A program made the translations under genes and the position numbers. This document shows, piece after piece, positions 40,416-52,016 of a stretch of DNA of 64,000 nucleotides (position 1 is its first letter; each line of letters begins with the position of its first letter). Source of the stretch: Agriotes lineatus (lineage: Eukaryota; Arthropoda; Insecta; Coleoptera; Elateridae); assembly GCA_940337035.1 (NCBI GenBank), contig OW679202.1, positions 48,439,763 to 48,503,762 of the forward strand, written 5' to 3'. The notes beneath the pieces are model-generated. The model saw nothing but the letters and a program-made list of their open reading frames with translations. It did no database searches and was not told the origin of the DNA.

Positions 40416-41065
40416 CTAGGTTCCTGCGGTTTGCACTTGGTCCGTGGTGTTCCGGGTCACCTCAAGTGCGTGTGCGATCTCATAGGCGGAGGTGAATGTG
40501 GTGGGATTTTTCGTGATAATTTCGTCGCATATGTCTCGAGCTTCCAGACCCAGTAGCAGTTGTTCGATTAACATGCGGTCGAGAAATTCGCCATATTCGT
40601 AAAATGTCGCGCCCTGCCTCAATCTCAGGGAGAAATTGGCGACAGTCTCACCTTTGTGTTGCTTGATCTGCCGAAATTTGATAGTCTCTGCATATTTGTT
40701 GCGTGCGGAATCAAAATGCGCAGTTAGTTTCATGCGGATTTCGTTATAGGAGAGGTCTTCTGGCTTGTCTGGACTCGCGAGGAACTTCAGGGCGTCATTG
40801 AGATCCACACCTATGTATACACGCGCGTAATCTGCATGCTGCTCTTCCGGAATTTTACTCAATTCCAGTGCCCAGGTGAAGCGTGTAAATAGTCGTTAAT
40901 CGACATGCCGTCAGACGTTTTGTATGCACTAACGGTGAATGTAGGTGGTCGTTGCTGCATCGTTGCTGCCGTGGCATTTGAACCCGTTTGAGCTGCAGAC
41001 GTTTGGATTGCGTTGACCAACATGCTGGAAATTGCTTGGAGGAGTTCCGGTGACACATCTGCCAT
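40416..41065 (-). pseudogene. gypsy gag, one frameshift and one in-frame TAG
   Basis: Gag starts at an ATG at 41065 (MADVSPELLQAISSMLVNA). The frame breaks near 40890, consistent with loss of one base in a run of T; the following frame (from about 40862) reads PEEQHADYARVYIG...LRLRQGATFYEYGEFLDRML, a capsid-like region. A TAG at 40416-40418 then stops it, but the same frame continues into the zinc-knuckle/pol stretch. Gag would form the virus-like particle. Whether the TAG is a mutation or a read-through site is not known; the frameshift alone makes the copy defective. Confidence 0.85.
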
Positions 41066-41158
41066 TGTTTGTCACGTTGCGGGCAATCTTCCGGTTGCAC
41101 GTGGTCAGTGTGAAAATTACGTTGCGCGACGCACTCCCGTTATTTTTATTTATCAATA

Positions 41159-41173
41159 CCACTACTGACACCA
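41159..41173 (-). other. Primer-binding site, tRNA-Leu type
   Basis: The minus strand reads TGGTGTCAGTAGTGG next to the 5' LTR. It closely matches the complement of the 3' end of tRNA-Leu (TGGTGTCAGGAGTGG as I recall it), with one mismatch. Confidence 0.75.
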
Positions 41174-41174
41174 C

Positions 41175-41413
41175 TTTTATATTTGTGCGGCGATAAATAA
41201 AAGTCGTACTGTTTAAATCACGTTTATTACAAAAATGCACTAACTGAGCTATGAGGTTATGTAGTCTAATGCAAACACTGCGAGCGGTTTATCGCGTCTC
41301 CCCGTTCATCCGACAGGGATGCCCAGAGTAGGGGCACCTGTTACCAACTGTTACAAATTTAATTCTCCACTCCTTAAGGGCAATACATAATACTTGGGAG
41401 TCAATACACAACA
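41175..41413 (-). repeat. gypsy 5' LTR
   Basis: 239 bp, matching the left LTR. It carries an additional gtgcggcg stretch near the primer-site end. The boundary is set by TG at 41413 and the gtttc duplication. Confidence 0.9.
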
Positions 41414-41531
41414 GTTTCGTTCCGTTGTGGCTTCGTATAATTCTTTCCTTTTTGTCGTGGTCAGTCTGAAGCCCCATATTAGCAGAATCAGCTGCTGAAT
41501 CAGTTCGTCGTATCAAGTCAGCGAGCGAAGG

Positions 41532-42958
41532 TGTAATATCCGCCCCTCTTTGTAGGGGTTGTACTATTTATCTACCACGGGTTAGCTCATTAGATCGGAG
41601 ATAGGTCCAAACGTTAGCTCAGATATACCATAAATAAGCAAAACACACTAACGGAGTATCCTGTATAACATTTATTTTATATATCTATCATACATAAGTA
41701 AATTGTTGTGTAATTAATTAAACGAGATGTAAATTGCTCAAATTAACGATAGTATAAAATCGCGGCTTCCTGGTTCAAGCGGCTGCGGATTCTACGGACG
41801 GAAGCAGCTTCCTGGTTGTAGCGGGCGTGACCTCGGGGACGCAATTCGCTTGAAGACGTCGTGATCGGCCGGACTGCTACTTCGTTGCTCTTCGGGACGA
41901 GCTGCGCGCTGAATGCAACGCCGGGCAGCCTGTCAAATTTGCCGGTTTGCGGTTTCTGATTTCTGTAAACAAATAACAATTAAAACTGCTAATGCGGGTT
42001 TTCACCCTAAACGTGTAACTATAGTTCGGTGGTGAAATACTTCGAGGAATTCGCCGCACGACGGGACTTCGTTTGAAGAACGAAATTTCGTGTCGGCGTG
42101 AGTTTTTGAGGTTAACTAACTCAAAACCTCCAGGTGAATTCCATGGCGAAGCTATAAGTGCAACCCACAGAGTTCTCAAGCAAAACGGCCGCTACAATTC
42201 TCACGGATTAATTCAGGTAAATTCTACTTAGGTAGCTTGCAGCTTTTAATTCTGCTTGATTAGCACGGCGGTGAATTTAAAATGCAAGTTAATTATTACT
42301 GAATTACAAGCGGTTTTCGGTGTGAAATTTTTACAAGGAAAATATTGCTGAGTGTCAGGCGTTTCTCTGGGAAACCACTAACTTGAACTCGGCTTCGGAA
42401 GGTACGGGAAAATATTACTGAGTGTCAGGCGTTGATATACAACCACTAACTTAAACTCGGCTTATCAGGAGCTTTCGGGAAAATATTGCTGAGTGTCAGG
42501 CGTTTCTTTGAAACCACTAACTTAAACTCAGCTTATCAGGAGCTTTCGGGAAAATATTGCTGAGTGTCAGGCGTTTCTTTGAAACCACTAACTTAAACTC
42601 AGCTTCGGAACGGATCCCCAGGTACTGGTAGAGTCAACGGAGAGACTCTCTGGACAGGGCAGGATGAAGGATTTGGGAACTAGGTGTTTGCTGGAGGAGT
42701 ATCAGGTATCTCTGGGAAATCTCTCGGGAATCTCTCTTGAAATACACTCTGCAACTAGTTTTATAGGTCTTGAAAGGCTGTTAGGTGGGGAGAAACGGCG
42801 CGCGTCATCACTTTGTTTGCGCTGTTTTCACGGGCTGCGCTATCTTATCTTGCTGGGACACGCCGGGTTCTTGATAACGCTAAAGGTCGGCGACGTTTAA
42901 ATCAGCAAATATTATTTAATATTGAATTAATCGGATTCAAACGGGAGCTAGCGTTACA
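41532..42958. repeat. LARD-like element, left LTR (1,427 bp)
   Basis: It starts tgtaatatccgcccc and ends gagctagcgttaca. Every short frame in it (e.g. 41743-41979, 41877-42179, 42664-42900) recurs with identical translation 3,162 bp to the right, so the two LTRs are nearly or fully identical. Confidence 0.93.
42336..42608. repeat. Four tandem ~70-bp units inside the LTR
   Basis: The units begin near 42338, 42409, 42478 and 42550. Each has gaaaatattgctgagtgtca, then a ggcgtt... variable part and ccactaacttaaactcggctt. The same array is present in the right LTR at about 45500-45770. Confidence 0.85.
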
Positions 42959-44693
42959 TATGCCGGTCCCTTCGGAGAAAACGGGAATTCGGTGGGCACC
43001 TCCTTCAAGGGGATTCTCAAAACAATGCAGAGATAACACAGAAAACATTCAAACTGGGAAACGCGAGGATGCTAGATTTTAACAGGCGTTTTTTCGGGAT
43101 AATCGGGAACTATATACGGGATGAGTAAAATTTAAATCTTCGGAAACTATATACAGGGTGAGTAAAATTGTAATCTTCAGAAACTATATACAGGATGAGT
43201 ACAATTTTAACGGGTGTTTCTTTCGAAACTATATACAGGATGAGTACAATTTTAACGGGTGTTTCTTTCGAAACTATATACAGGATGAGTACAATTTGTA
43301 CTCTAAATTCTGGCCTGGTTGAATACAGAGGTTGCGGTTTCAACTTATATTCTGTCGGCGGAGAAATATGCGTATGCTATACACATGCACTCTTCAGGAC
43401 ACGGCGGCGTCGCGGTTTCGACCTACAGGTCCTTCAGGATATCATTCACAGTCATTCGGCATACATTCTGGGATTATGTATTCCTGGCAATGGCCTGGAT
43501 GCCATTTCATGGGGTGCATTCTATTGCACCAAAAATGTGCACTCGACGGAGTGAACGCGCGCTTCTTACAGGCACTGGGGCGAAATGCTGCGTTCAAGGA
43601 GTGCACACAAACTTATGTTGCAGGCGGTTGCAAAACTGCGGTCTCAGTTTGCAATTCGGCCAACGTTCAAACTTTCAAATGTTCAAACATTCAACATTTA
43701 AATACTGGAGCCGGTACAGTCGCGGTTTCGACCTTCATGTATTCCGGGATTCTCAGCGTGTGAAACATCTAGGTTTCAGGATAACCTATTCTCAGACATT
43801 CTCACACAATTATTCGGGAAATTGTAGAGGCTGCGGAGACCAGCATACAATTTCAAAAAAAACGGTGCGCAGGATCGCTCTGGGACGCATTCTAAAATAC
43901 GCTCTCTGGAAATTTTGCATACAATTTCGGGCAAACGGTGGACGGTATTCTGGTACGGAAAACACATTCTCTCCTTCAAGCTTCGACTAATCGTCTACTA
44001 TCTCCTGCCAAAATCCGGGTTCACGGGGACAAAGAGCACGCTTCAAAAGAAGAAAACATTCGGGATAGCACTAGCAAACATTCTGGCATTCTACCATTCT
44101 CACTAATTAGGGCGGCATTCAAACTCGCATTCGGCAATCATGTATATTTACATTTATTCATTTACAGGCGCACCAGGTGCTTACACGGGTACCTGCAAAT
44201 ATTCCGGCGGACGAGACATCAGGATTGTCTTCATCTGTCATTTCACGGACGGGCTGCGGATTACGGACTTCTGGAATTCTTCTGGCATTGCAGAAGACGG
44301 TACTACGCGGGCGGTCCGTAGTATTGTCGGCAATTTAGCTAAGGCACCTCGGGGACGCAAAATCCCGTACCAGCAGTGAAGCTGCTGGCCCTTGAGGGTC
44401 GGAGAAGGATTTTCTGGACTGGACGGGATCTCGGAAAGATCTTATCTGGAACGGACAGGACCTGGACGGGGATCTGGGAATTGTAGACTGGAACATTTCG
44501 GTTTCTGGGCTCTGGTAGATTCCCCTGGACGGCTAGGCTAAAACAGGTTTTGTGCATTATTCAAATTACAACAAAATTTACTGGTTCGGTATTTTCAGAG
44601 TTTACCGGGCTCGGGCGCCATCTGGAGCTGCAGGTGTGTGTTTGCCAATCTATGTACATATATCTGAGTTCACGTTCCTGCTCGTACGCGCCA
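42959..44693. other. Interior of the LARD-like element
   Basis: Five direct copies of an aaactatatacaggatgagt unit lie at 43105-43300. The rest is rich in cattc and cgg strings. Frames of up to 223 codons (43319-43990) overlap in all phases and look like chance reading of a low-stop composition. No RT, protease, integrase or zinc-knuckle motif was found. Confidence 0.7.
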
Positions 44694-46120
44694 TGTAATA
44701 TCCGCCCCTCTTTGTAGGGGTTGTACTATTTATCTACCACGGGTTAGCTCATTAGATCGGAGATAGGTCCAAACGTTAGCTCAGATATACCATAAATAAG
44801 CAAAACACACTAACGGAGTATCCTGTATAACATTTATTTTATATATCTATCATACATAAGTAAATTGTTGTGTAATTAATTAAACGAGATGTAAATTGCT
44901 CAAATTAACGATAGTATAAAATCGCGGCTTCCTGGTTCAAGCGGCTGCGGATTCTACGGACGGAAGCAGCTTCCTGGTTGTAGCGGGCGTGACCTCGGGG
45001 ACGCAATTCGCTTGAAGACGTCGTGATCGGCCGGACTGCTACTTCGTTGCTCTTCGGGACGAGCTGCGCGCTGAATGCAACGCCGGGCAGCCTGTCAAAT
45101 TTGCCGGTTTGCGGTTTCTGATTTCTGTAAACAAATAACAATTAAAACTGCTAATGCGGGTTTTCACCCTAAACGTGTAACTATAGTTCGGTGGTGAAAT
45201 ACTTCGAGGAATTCGCCGCACGACGGGACTTCGTTTGAAGAACGAAATTTCGTGTCGGCGTGAGTTTTTGAGGTTAACTAACTCAAAACCTCCAGGTGAA
45301 TTCCATGGCGAAGCTATAAGTGCAACCCACAGAGTTCTCAAGCAAAACGGCCGCTACAATTCTCACGGATTAATTCAGGTAAATTCTACTTAGGTAGCTT
45401 GCAGCTTTTAATTCTGCTTGATTAGCACGGCGGTGAATTTAAAATGCAAGTTAATTATTACTGAATTACAAGCGGTTTTCGGTGTGAAATTTTTACAAGG
45501 AAAATATTGCTGAGTGTCAGGCGTTTCTCTGGGAAACCACTAACTTGAACTCGGCTTCGGAAGGTACGGGAAAATATTACTGAGTGTCAGGCGTTGATAT
45601 ACAACCACTAACTTAAACTCGGCTTATCAGGAGCTTTCGGGAAAATATTGCTGAGTGTCAGGCGTTTCTTTGAAACCACTAACTTAAACTCAGCTTATCA
45701 GGAGCTTTCGGGAAAATATTGCTGAGTGTCAGGCGTTTCTTTGAAACCACTAACTTAAACTCAGCTTCGGAACGGATCCCCAGGTACTGGTAGAGTCAAC
45801 GGAGAGACTCTCTGGACAGGGCAGGATGAAGGATTTGGGAACTAGGTGTTTGCTGGAGGAGTATCAGGTATCTCTGGGAAATCTCTCGGGAATCTCTCTT
45901 GAAATACACTCTGCAACTAGTTTTATAGGTCTTGAAAGGCTGTTAGGTGGGGAGAAACGGCGCGCGTCATCACTTTGTTTGCGCTGTTTTCACGGGCTGC
46001 GCTATCTTATCTTGCTGGGACACGCCGGGTTCTTGATAACGCTAAAGGTCGGCGACGTTTAAATCAGCAAATATTATTTAATATTGAATTAATCGGATTC
46101 AAACGGGAGCTAGCGTTACA
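44694..46120. repeat. LARD-like element, right LTR (1,427 bp)
   Basis: Same length as the left LTR, offset by 3,162 bp throughout. It is followed by the AAGG duplication. Confidence 0.93.
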
Positions 46121-46124
46121 AAGG

Positions 46125-46740
46125 TAGAGCCGGCTTAAGTAAATTTGTGCTCGAGATTTAAACAATTTTGGCATGGTTTGTTTTTTGACCCAACGTCGCT
46201 AATTAAAAACTACACTCATATGTAATGTGTGTATTTGTTTAACTGTAATACGTTGTTGGCAGCGTTTCATATTTATATACTGTTACAGTGTATGCTCCTT
46301 ATGTGTTTCTATGTGCTTTACTAGAGTACATGTCATTTACGTTAGCTGTCTGGTTTTTATTCCTAGCAGGGTTTGCATGCTTGATTTCAGAATAATAGGC
46401 GGAGACGAGCAAGCTCGAGACAAGCTTTATTGACAATTCCCTTAGTCATACTGAAATAAGAGCGGGTCTTGTGTTCCTACGATTGAGTTAACTAGCAAAC
46501 TAAAGGGTATTTAAATTTATAGTAAAATAGAGTATAGGGTACGGGAAAACGCTGTGTTACATACTTACAGCAGTAGTTTGTATTTCTTGCATTTCAAATT
46601 TAGATCCCTCATGGTGGATTATGTTATCTTTAACTATTACCACACATCTTCCTCTAGACGAGTTTTGGGGATGTATAGTGTGTTTGCTTTGTTAGATATA
46701 TCTCTGATGTGAAGCAGACATTCATTTTTGCATATCTAGA
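46125..46740. other. Unassigned stretch
   Basis: AT-rich; no gene or repeat pair was recognised. Confidence 0.4.
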
Positions 46741-46749
46741 AACAACTGT

Positions 46750-47330
46750 AAATATTTTGATTTCGCCGAATGCTGTTGGCATTCCAGGCTGATATTCGTA
46801 TATCTTTAGTGTTCATTACTTTATTTCCGTTACAATTTTTGTTAACCTTTTCGAAATCGTTTTGAGCAGATTTTTTTGTTGCTCAAATTTTTTTTTCTTG
46901 TTCTAGTTTTGACATCAGTTGACTTGTCGAGACTTCTTTTAATGCATTGTCAGGGTTCTCCTTATTCTTTGGAAGTGCTGTAAAATCTTTTTTATTCCAT
47001 CTGAATGGTGGTCTGTTTTTTGAGTTTGTTGTCTTGGTTTGTTTTGTTTGTGCACATCCTCTGTAGTTGGATGCTTCTTCTTTACCACAGGTGGCACAGT
47101 GTGGTTTTGTTTTTGCAGTTTTCGTACATTCTTTTGTATGTTTACCGGAACATTTCACACAGTTTGGTTTTCTATGGCAGCATCTCTGGGTGTTGCCATA
47201 ACGTTGGCATCGCTTGCACTGCGATTTTTTTTTAAAGGTTTTATTTCAAACTGCATGCCCAGTATTCCCGTTATTTGATAGATCTTGTTGATTTCTTCGT
47301 CGTTTTGAAATGATACTATGCGAAATGCAA
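46750..47330 (-). pseudogene. Jockey-like LINE ORF1 (gag-like) with zinc knuckles
   Basis: The minus strand reads DEEINKIYQITGILGMQFEIKP, then, after a slip in a run of A, CKRCQRYGNTQRCCHRKPNC, CVKCSGKHTKECT and CATCGKEEASNYRGC. These are three CCHC-type knuckles in the order and spacing of Jockey/R1 ORF1 proteins, which bind the element RNA. The longest clean piece is 46883-47158. The frameshift makes it a pseudogene. Confidence 0.75.
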
Positions 47331-47404
47331 AGTAAACTATTTACTATTTCCAACAAGTATTACATTCTTTTTTCAAAAATTATTGCGGTCTATTTAAATA
47401 AATA

Positions 47405-47830
47405 TTAGGGAAAGTGGAAGCGATATGCTCTTGTTGTAGGCCTCCCTGATATAAGTATTTCGTTAAGAGTTCTCTCAATAGTTTGAAAGAAGTTTTTTTT
47501 TGTTTCCGCGTCTGCATCTAGTGTGGTAGCGCATGCACTAATAATACTGATAGATACGTACAGAGGAATTCTAAGGGCCATTACAGGTTCTGAGATTCTA
47601 TGAGGCATTTCTCTTATATATGTTGCTATTTCGCTTTTAGTAGTAAAGCCAGCGCCGTGAAATGGTCTATCACCGTCAGTGGGGTTGCTTTTCCAATAGA
47701 AAGTGTATTTCACTAAGACCTGCTATATCTACATTAAGAAGGTAGAGTTCCTGAGAGATAAAGGCTGTTCTTCCTTCAAGGCGGTTTGCCTTATTTCAAT
47801 CATAGAGTTCTAACGTTTTAGGTCGTCATA
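47405..47830 (-). pseudogene. LINE endonuclease (EEP) fragment
   Basis: The minus strand reads ELYLLNVDIAGLSEI, then KYTFYWKSN, GAGFTTKSEIATYI and MALRIPLYVSISIISACATT. This is the N-terminal half of an AP-endonuclease-like domain, with the Glu of the SE motif in place. It stops before the GDFNA block. It belongs to a different LINE group from the ORF1 fragment beside it. Confidence 0.72.
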
Positions 47831-47997
47831 TTAAAAACTCTTCCATCAATCACCTGCGCAAGCACCAACCCCCAGAAATCCAATCGGGAAGGTATTCTAC
47901 TTCAGGAATTGTGTCGTATGCGGAAGGTCCATCTGAATTGCAATACTGGATAAGGAATTAGAGCTGCGTATATATATACCGAGCCCAGGCAGGTTTA

Positions 47998-50593
47998 GTT
48001 CGTAAGCATAAAGAATGCATAATACATTTACTTAATGGTTGTAATCAACGGCAATTTAATAGAGAAGAGCGCTAGGTTCAACAACTTACTTTGACATACT
48101 CCGCTGAACCATACGGGGTAGTCGAGCTGCGAGGAAAGACAAGTTACGAAATGCTAATAAATACCTAAGAAAAACTATAACAGGTACTGTCAAACATTAA
48201 CAACACATTTATTTGAAACGATGACTTTAATACACTAAAAATATTAATAACACCAAGTCTATGAATGCAAAATGCATCCAGAATTCAAATTAACATATAA
48301 ATTATTACAACGGATTCGATAGTATATGAGGATCATATAAATAAAAAGATTTGATTTGAATAGAGTATACGGAATCGATTGAGCAAAGTAGTAAAAAACA
48401 CCTTTATTGAAGTGAGATCCATAAGGTGCTTTAAAAACTGTTGAAATGACATAAAAATTATGGCATTAATATACAAACAAATTCTTCTCACAACCCCCGG
48501 CTGGCGCACATATACAAATTAAATGTTTTGTTTACTATTCTTCACAAACAGAAGCGCACATAACAAATGATATCTGGTAAACAACATATGGTTGTTCACC
48601 AACTACAAAATTACAATAAAGTGAAATTGGTAAACAATTGTTGGCTATTTACTGCATACCAGAAATTACAATCAAAACAAATACGACTGGAAGCATGAGA
48701 TGGAATGCCAGGTGCGCGAAAGTTGCAACAATTGAAAAAACTGACCTTAAATGCTACGGTACGTGCTAAAAAACTCCCAAAAAAGGCTAGTGGGAGAGCC
48801 TCGACGAAAAGCAGGAAATTAAAATCACAGATGTCACGAACAAGAGAGTCGAAGAGAAAATTGAATAAAATATATTCGATATAGCATTAGACCACATGAA
48901 AGCACAAATAACTAAATCTTACCTTTGTTTGCCCGCAGCTAACACATGATTTACTTCCGAAACTGTCACATCTTTAATTAACAATATGAGTACAGTAATT
49001 TACCGAACCTTCCCCATATTGTAGGCGATTTCAGAGCATTACCAAAAAGAAACCTCTGAACCAAATTTCCGAAAGGAAATGGAGACTGGAAAACTATCCC
49101 TACCCTGAAACTACGCACGAGAAATTTTCTAAAGAAAGGAGCGTCAGTTGCGAATCCAAAGGTCACTAAAACTATATACGCTACCCGCAACACACGACGG
49201 TGACGGCAAAATAGAATGGAAATTCAAAGCGACACTTTCGGACAGTAACAAACTAACATTTCGTACACTGGATCGTGCCAGTTAACTGAAATTCGTTTGA
49301 TAAATTTGATTACATGTATATGTCTTCAAACTCGCACATTGGAGTATAGGAACCTTATTAACGATTCCTATTTGGTTCGGTTCTGGACGAAGTGTTTTAT
49401 TCCAGCTACGGCCTCTTTATTTATATTTTTTGGTGAGTTGCTGTTTTAGGCCTGCCTCTTTTGCGACTACCTTGGGCTTCCAGTTAAGCGCGGCTTTGGC
49501 TATGTTGCTTGGATTCCTGAGTTCATCCATCCATCTTCTATTATCTTGTGGCGGCAACGGTTAACAAATATTTGTAGTTTGTTATTTCTACTGACTGTTG
49601 TTTTCCGAGTCTCACAAGCATAGAGGGGTACGAATTTAGAATTAGCGTTGAACACGCCTAGTTTATTGTTCAACGTGTGGCCTGTTCTATGTATCGTTCA
49701 GAACCCCAAATGCCATCATCGCTTTTCTTATTCATACCTTCCTGTGTCCCACCACTACCAGTATTCTTCTACATCGTCGATTGATACGTAGTTAATGCAG
49801 AATCTTTGTTAATTATTTCGTTTTGGTAATGTTTACTTCAAAGCCAATTAATTTGACCTATTGCACCAGAGAAAGACTGCATGCCGTTGTATGTGCATGG
49901 CAATAGACAAAGGTCGGCAGCACAATCTAAGTCATACAAGTGGTTATAAAGTTTCCATGTGATGCCCATAACCCAATCTAGGGCGATGTTGATTGATAAT
50001 GGATATAATTATGCTTGTGTGTACGCTGATGATTGAAAAGGCCCATTCTAGAGGTTATTATGCGACCACATCTGAACATTCATATCGTCCATAGGTAGAT
50101 ATTGAGAGATTTTGTTTGTAAAAAATGGGAAACGAGTAATTTCATATATGTGGGCCAGCCGACGGTCATGCGAAAAATGTGTTTGTATTTTAATGCGAAA
50201 ATTTGGTCGTGCGACGTGATGCGTGATTATACCATTTGAATATTGTTTTAGCATCTTATGGAGCTCACTTCAATTAGGGTGTTTTTTACTACTTCGCTCA
50301 ATCGATTCCGTGTGCTCTATTCAAATCAGATCTTTTTACTTGCACAACCTTCGTATGCTATAGAGTCCGTTGTAATAATTTATATGCTAATTTGAACTCT
50401 GGGTGCATTTTGCATTCATGAACTCGTTGTTAATATTTTTTAGTGTATTAAAGTCGTCGTTTTAAATAAATTAATTGTTGATGTTTGACAGTAGCTGTTG
50501 TAGTTTTTTTGGGTATTTATTACCACTATTGGATTGCCATTGATTACAACAAGTAAGTAAATTTATTGTGCATTCTTTATGCTTACGAACCCT
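47998..50593. mobile_element. 2.6-kb long-inverted-repeat structure enclosing LINE sequence
   Basis: The left arm (47998-48465) matches the reverse complement of the right arm (50228-50593). Shared blocks in order are gttcgtaagcataaagaatg, tttactta..ggttgtaatcaa, actgtcaaacat, gactttaatacactaaaaa, atataaattattacaacgga and an aatcgattgagc..agtagt block. The left arm has an additional segment of about 90 bp. The arms are about 85-90% alike by eye. It could be a Mutator-type or foldback element, or an inverted duplication around a LINE copy. Confidence 0.75.
49390..50040 (-). pseudogene. LINE RT remnant inside the inverted repeat
   Basis: The minus strand gives a DLDCAADLCLLP string with GMQ, a decayed DDI..LLSHT block following YADD. 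Then a GQINWL...QNEIINKDSALTTYQST part, a VRLGKQQSVEITNYKYL part and a GRPKTA end follow. The order fits the palm and C-end of an insect LINE polymerase; stops are frequent. Confidence 0.5.
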
Positions 50594-51780
50594 CTCCGGC
50601 ATTATGTTTCAACCAGTTGTAGTTACAAATGTTGATGTTGGGCAATTCCATTTATTACTATATTTTACCCTAAAAGTTCTTAGCGAAATGGTTTTTAACT
50701 ATTTTTCTCCGAGAATTCCACCAGCCGTTGTTCTGACTGATTTTCATTACCTTTTAGTGTGTGCTTCAGCTTACTTGCTAATCCACTTTAAGCTGTAAAT
50801 AGTAACCAATTAAATTTTACTATCGCTTACAGAACAGTTGATGTAAAAAATAAATATGTTTCTACAGTGAAATTGATTACACCAACTGATATAAGCAATA
50901 CAGTAATTATGTCATCAAAATAAAAATCAAATGAACATGTAAGTACTTCATTTTTATGAATAATTCAAAACATAATGGTTCCGATGAACTTGGAACTGTC
51001 TTTAGCATCCCACTTAATCCAAACTAATTAGTGAAGGTGTTGAAAAAACTCATCCCATCTTCAATTTATCCAATTTATACAATTATGTGTCACTTACAAA
51101 TATTAAAGAATACGAAATTGCTGATTAACTAGCTATAAAAAAAGGAACATTATATTCTACCTTTGAAACTGCTTTAATTCACGTGAAAATATGTAAAGGT
51201 TGTAATTTAATTAAACCGGGTGAAGTGGAAGAGCAACCTATTTTAAACCAACCAATTTCTTAAAATAGGTAGATGATGGCAAACTAGACAGAAGAAACTG
51301 TTACGTCTTGCTTTAAAAATGGGTCATACTATATTTATAAACAAGTACCTTAATCGACTAATTTGTGATCGAATAGCCTCTATACTTTATTCTAACGCAA
51401 AAAAATAGAAACTTTGTTTTGTTGAAACTATGTTCTTTCAACGCCTATTTAAAAGTTTATTTGCATTCAACCGTAATGTTCTATTATATCTTGATCTTGA
51501 TCTAAATCCCAGGATCGTTTAAGATTATAATAGCAATTGGGATCACCCTTGAAACCGCATGTACTCTCATATATCTAGATATTTTAAAAGACGCACACCT
51601 TGCATTTATATATCTAAATGGTTATAACATTAAATTTTTCACATGTTTGTATTAACGTTCGTTTAAAATCGCCTTTATTTGTTTTTTAAACTTTTACTAG
51701 TGCTAATGTTTTTCCTAGTAACGAAAGGAGATGAAGTATTTGTACAAAAATTATTTCTTATTTTCCTATTTTTAAATTCT
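50594..51780. other. Unassigned AT-rich stretch
   Basis: No gene or repeat pair was recognised. Confidence 0.4.
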
Positions 51781-51799
51781 GCAGTCAATTGAACGCCTA

Positions 51800-51990
51800 C
51801 AATGTTTTCAGTACTTTCTATGATAATAATCAGCTATTTCGTGGCTTCATCAATGCCATTCAAAAATTGAAAGACAATTGTGCACCTGATTGTGATAAAG
51901 TATCAACCGAGTTATTTAAATGTGGTAAAAGAGAACTAAGCAAACACATTAAAAAAACATTGAGAACATATGGAATAGCAGGACTATTCC
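51800..51990 (+). pseudogene. LINE RT finger fragment
   Basis: It reads AIQKLKDNCAPDCDKVSTEL, FKCGKRELSKHI, which matches the AIxxLKNNKAPGPDGIPAELxKxGGExL start of LINE RTs. Very short. Confidence 0.6.
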
Positions 51991-52016
51991 GGACAATTAG
52001 AATGTATATTAATTAG

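Larger units (their letters stand above)
36505..41418 (-). mobile_element. Ty3/gypsy LTR retrotransposon, full length, inactive
   Basis: LTRs at 36510-36740 and 41175-41413 are near-identical apart from small indels at their inner/outer ends. The 5-bp repeat gtttc flanks both sides (36505-36509, 41414-41418). On the minus strand the order is 5' LTR, tRNA-Leu-type primer site, gag, protease-RT-RNase H, integrase, polypurine tract, 3' LTR. No env frame was found. Breaks in gag and pol make the copy defective. Confidence 0.93.
41528..46124. mobile_element. Non-coding LTR retrotransposon (LARD-like)
   Basis: Two direct repeats of 1,427 bp each (41532-42958 and 44694-46120), TG...CA at the ends, flank a 1,735-bp interior. 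AAGG occurs on both sides (41528-41531, 46121-46124). No gag or pol motif was found in either strand of the interior, so the element must have been moved by another element's proteins. Orientation is uncertain. On the minus strand, TGGCGCGTACGAGCAGG follows the LTR end and could be a primer site. Confidence 0.9.

Noticed and set aside
41419..41531. LINE RT fragment between the two LTR elements
   Set aside because: The minus strand can be read as a MGLQTDHDKKER-like string, but 113 bp without a catalytic motif is too little to assign.
41743..42179. Conserved small proteins in the LTRs
   Set aside because: Their conservation between the two places simply reflects LTR identity; codon use and composition do not suggest translation.
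43105..43300. CRISPR-like array
   Set aside because: Repeats and the intervening bases are nearly the same in successive units, so this is a plain tandem repeat in a eukaryotic retroelement.
43319..43990. 223-codon protein gene in the LARD-like interior
   Set aside because: Long frames occur in several phases at once, the amino-acid mix is odd (Cys, His, Arg and Ser rich without domains), and the region consists of degenerate short repeats.
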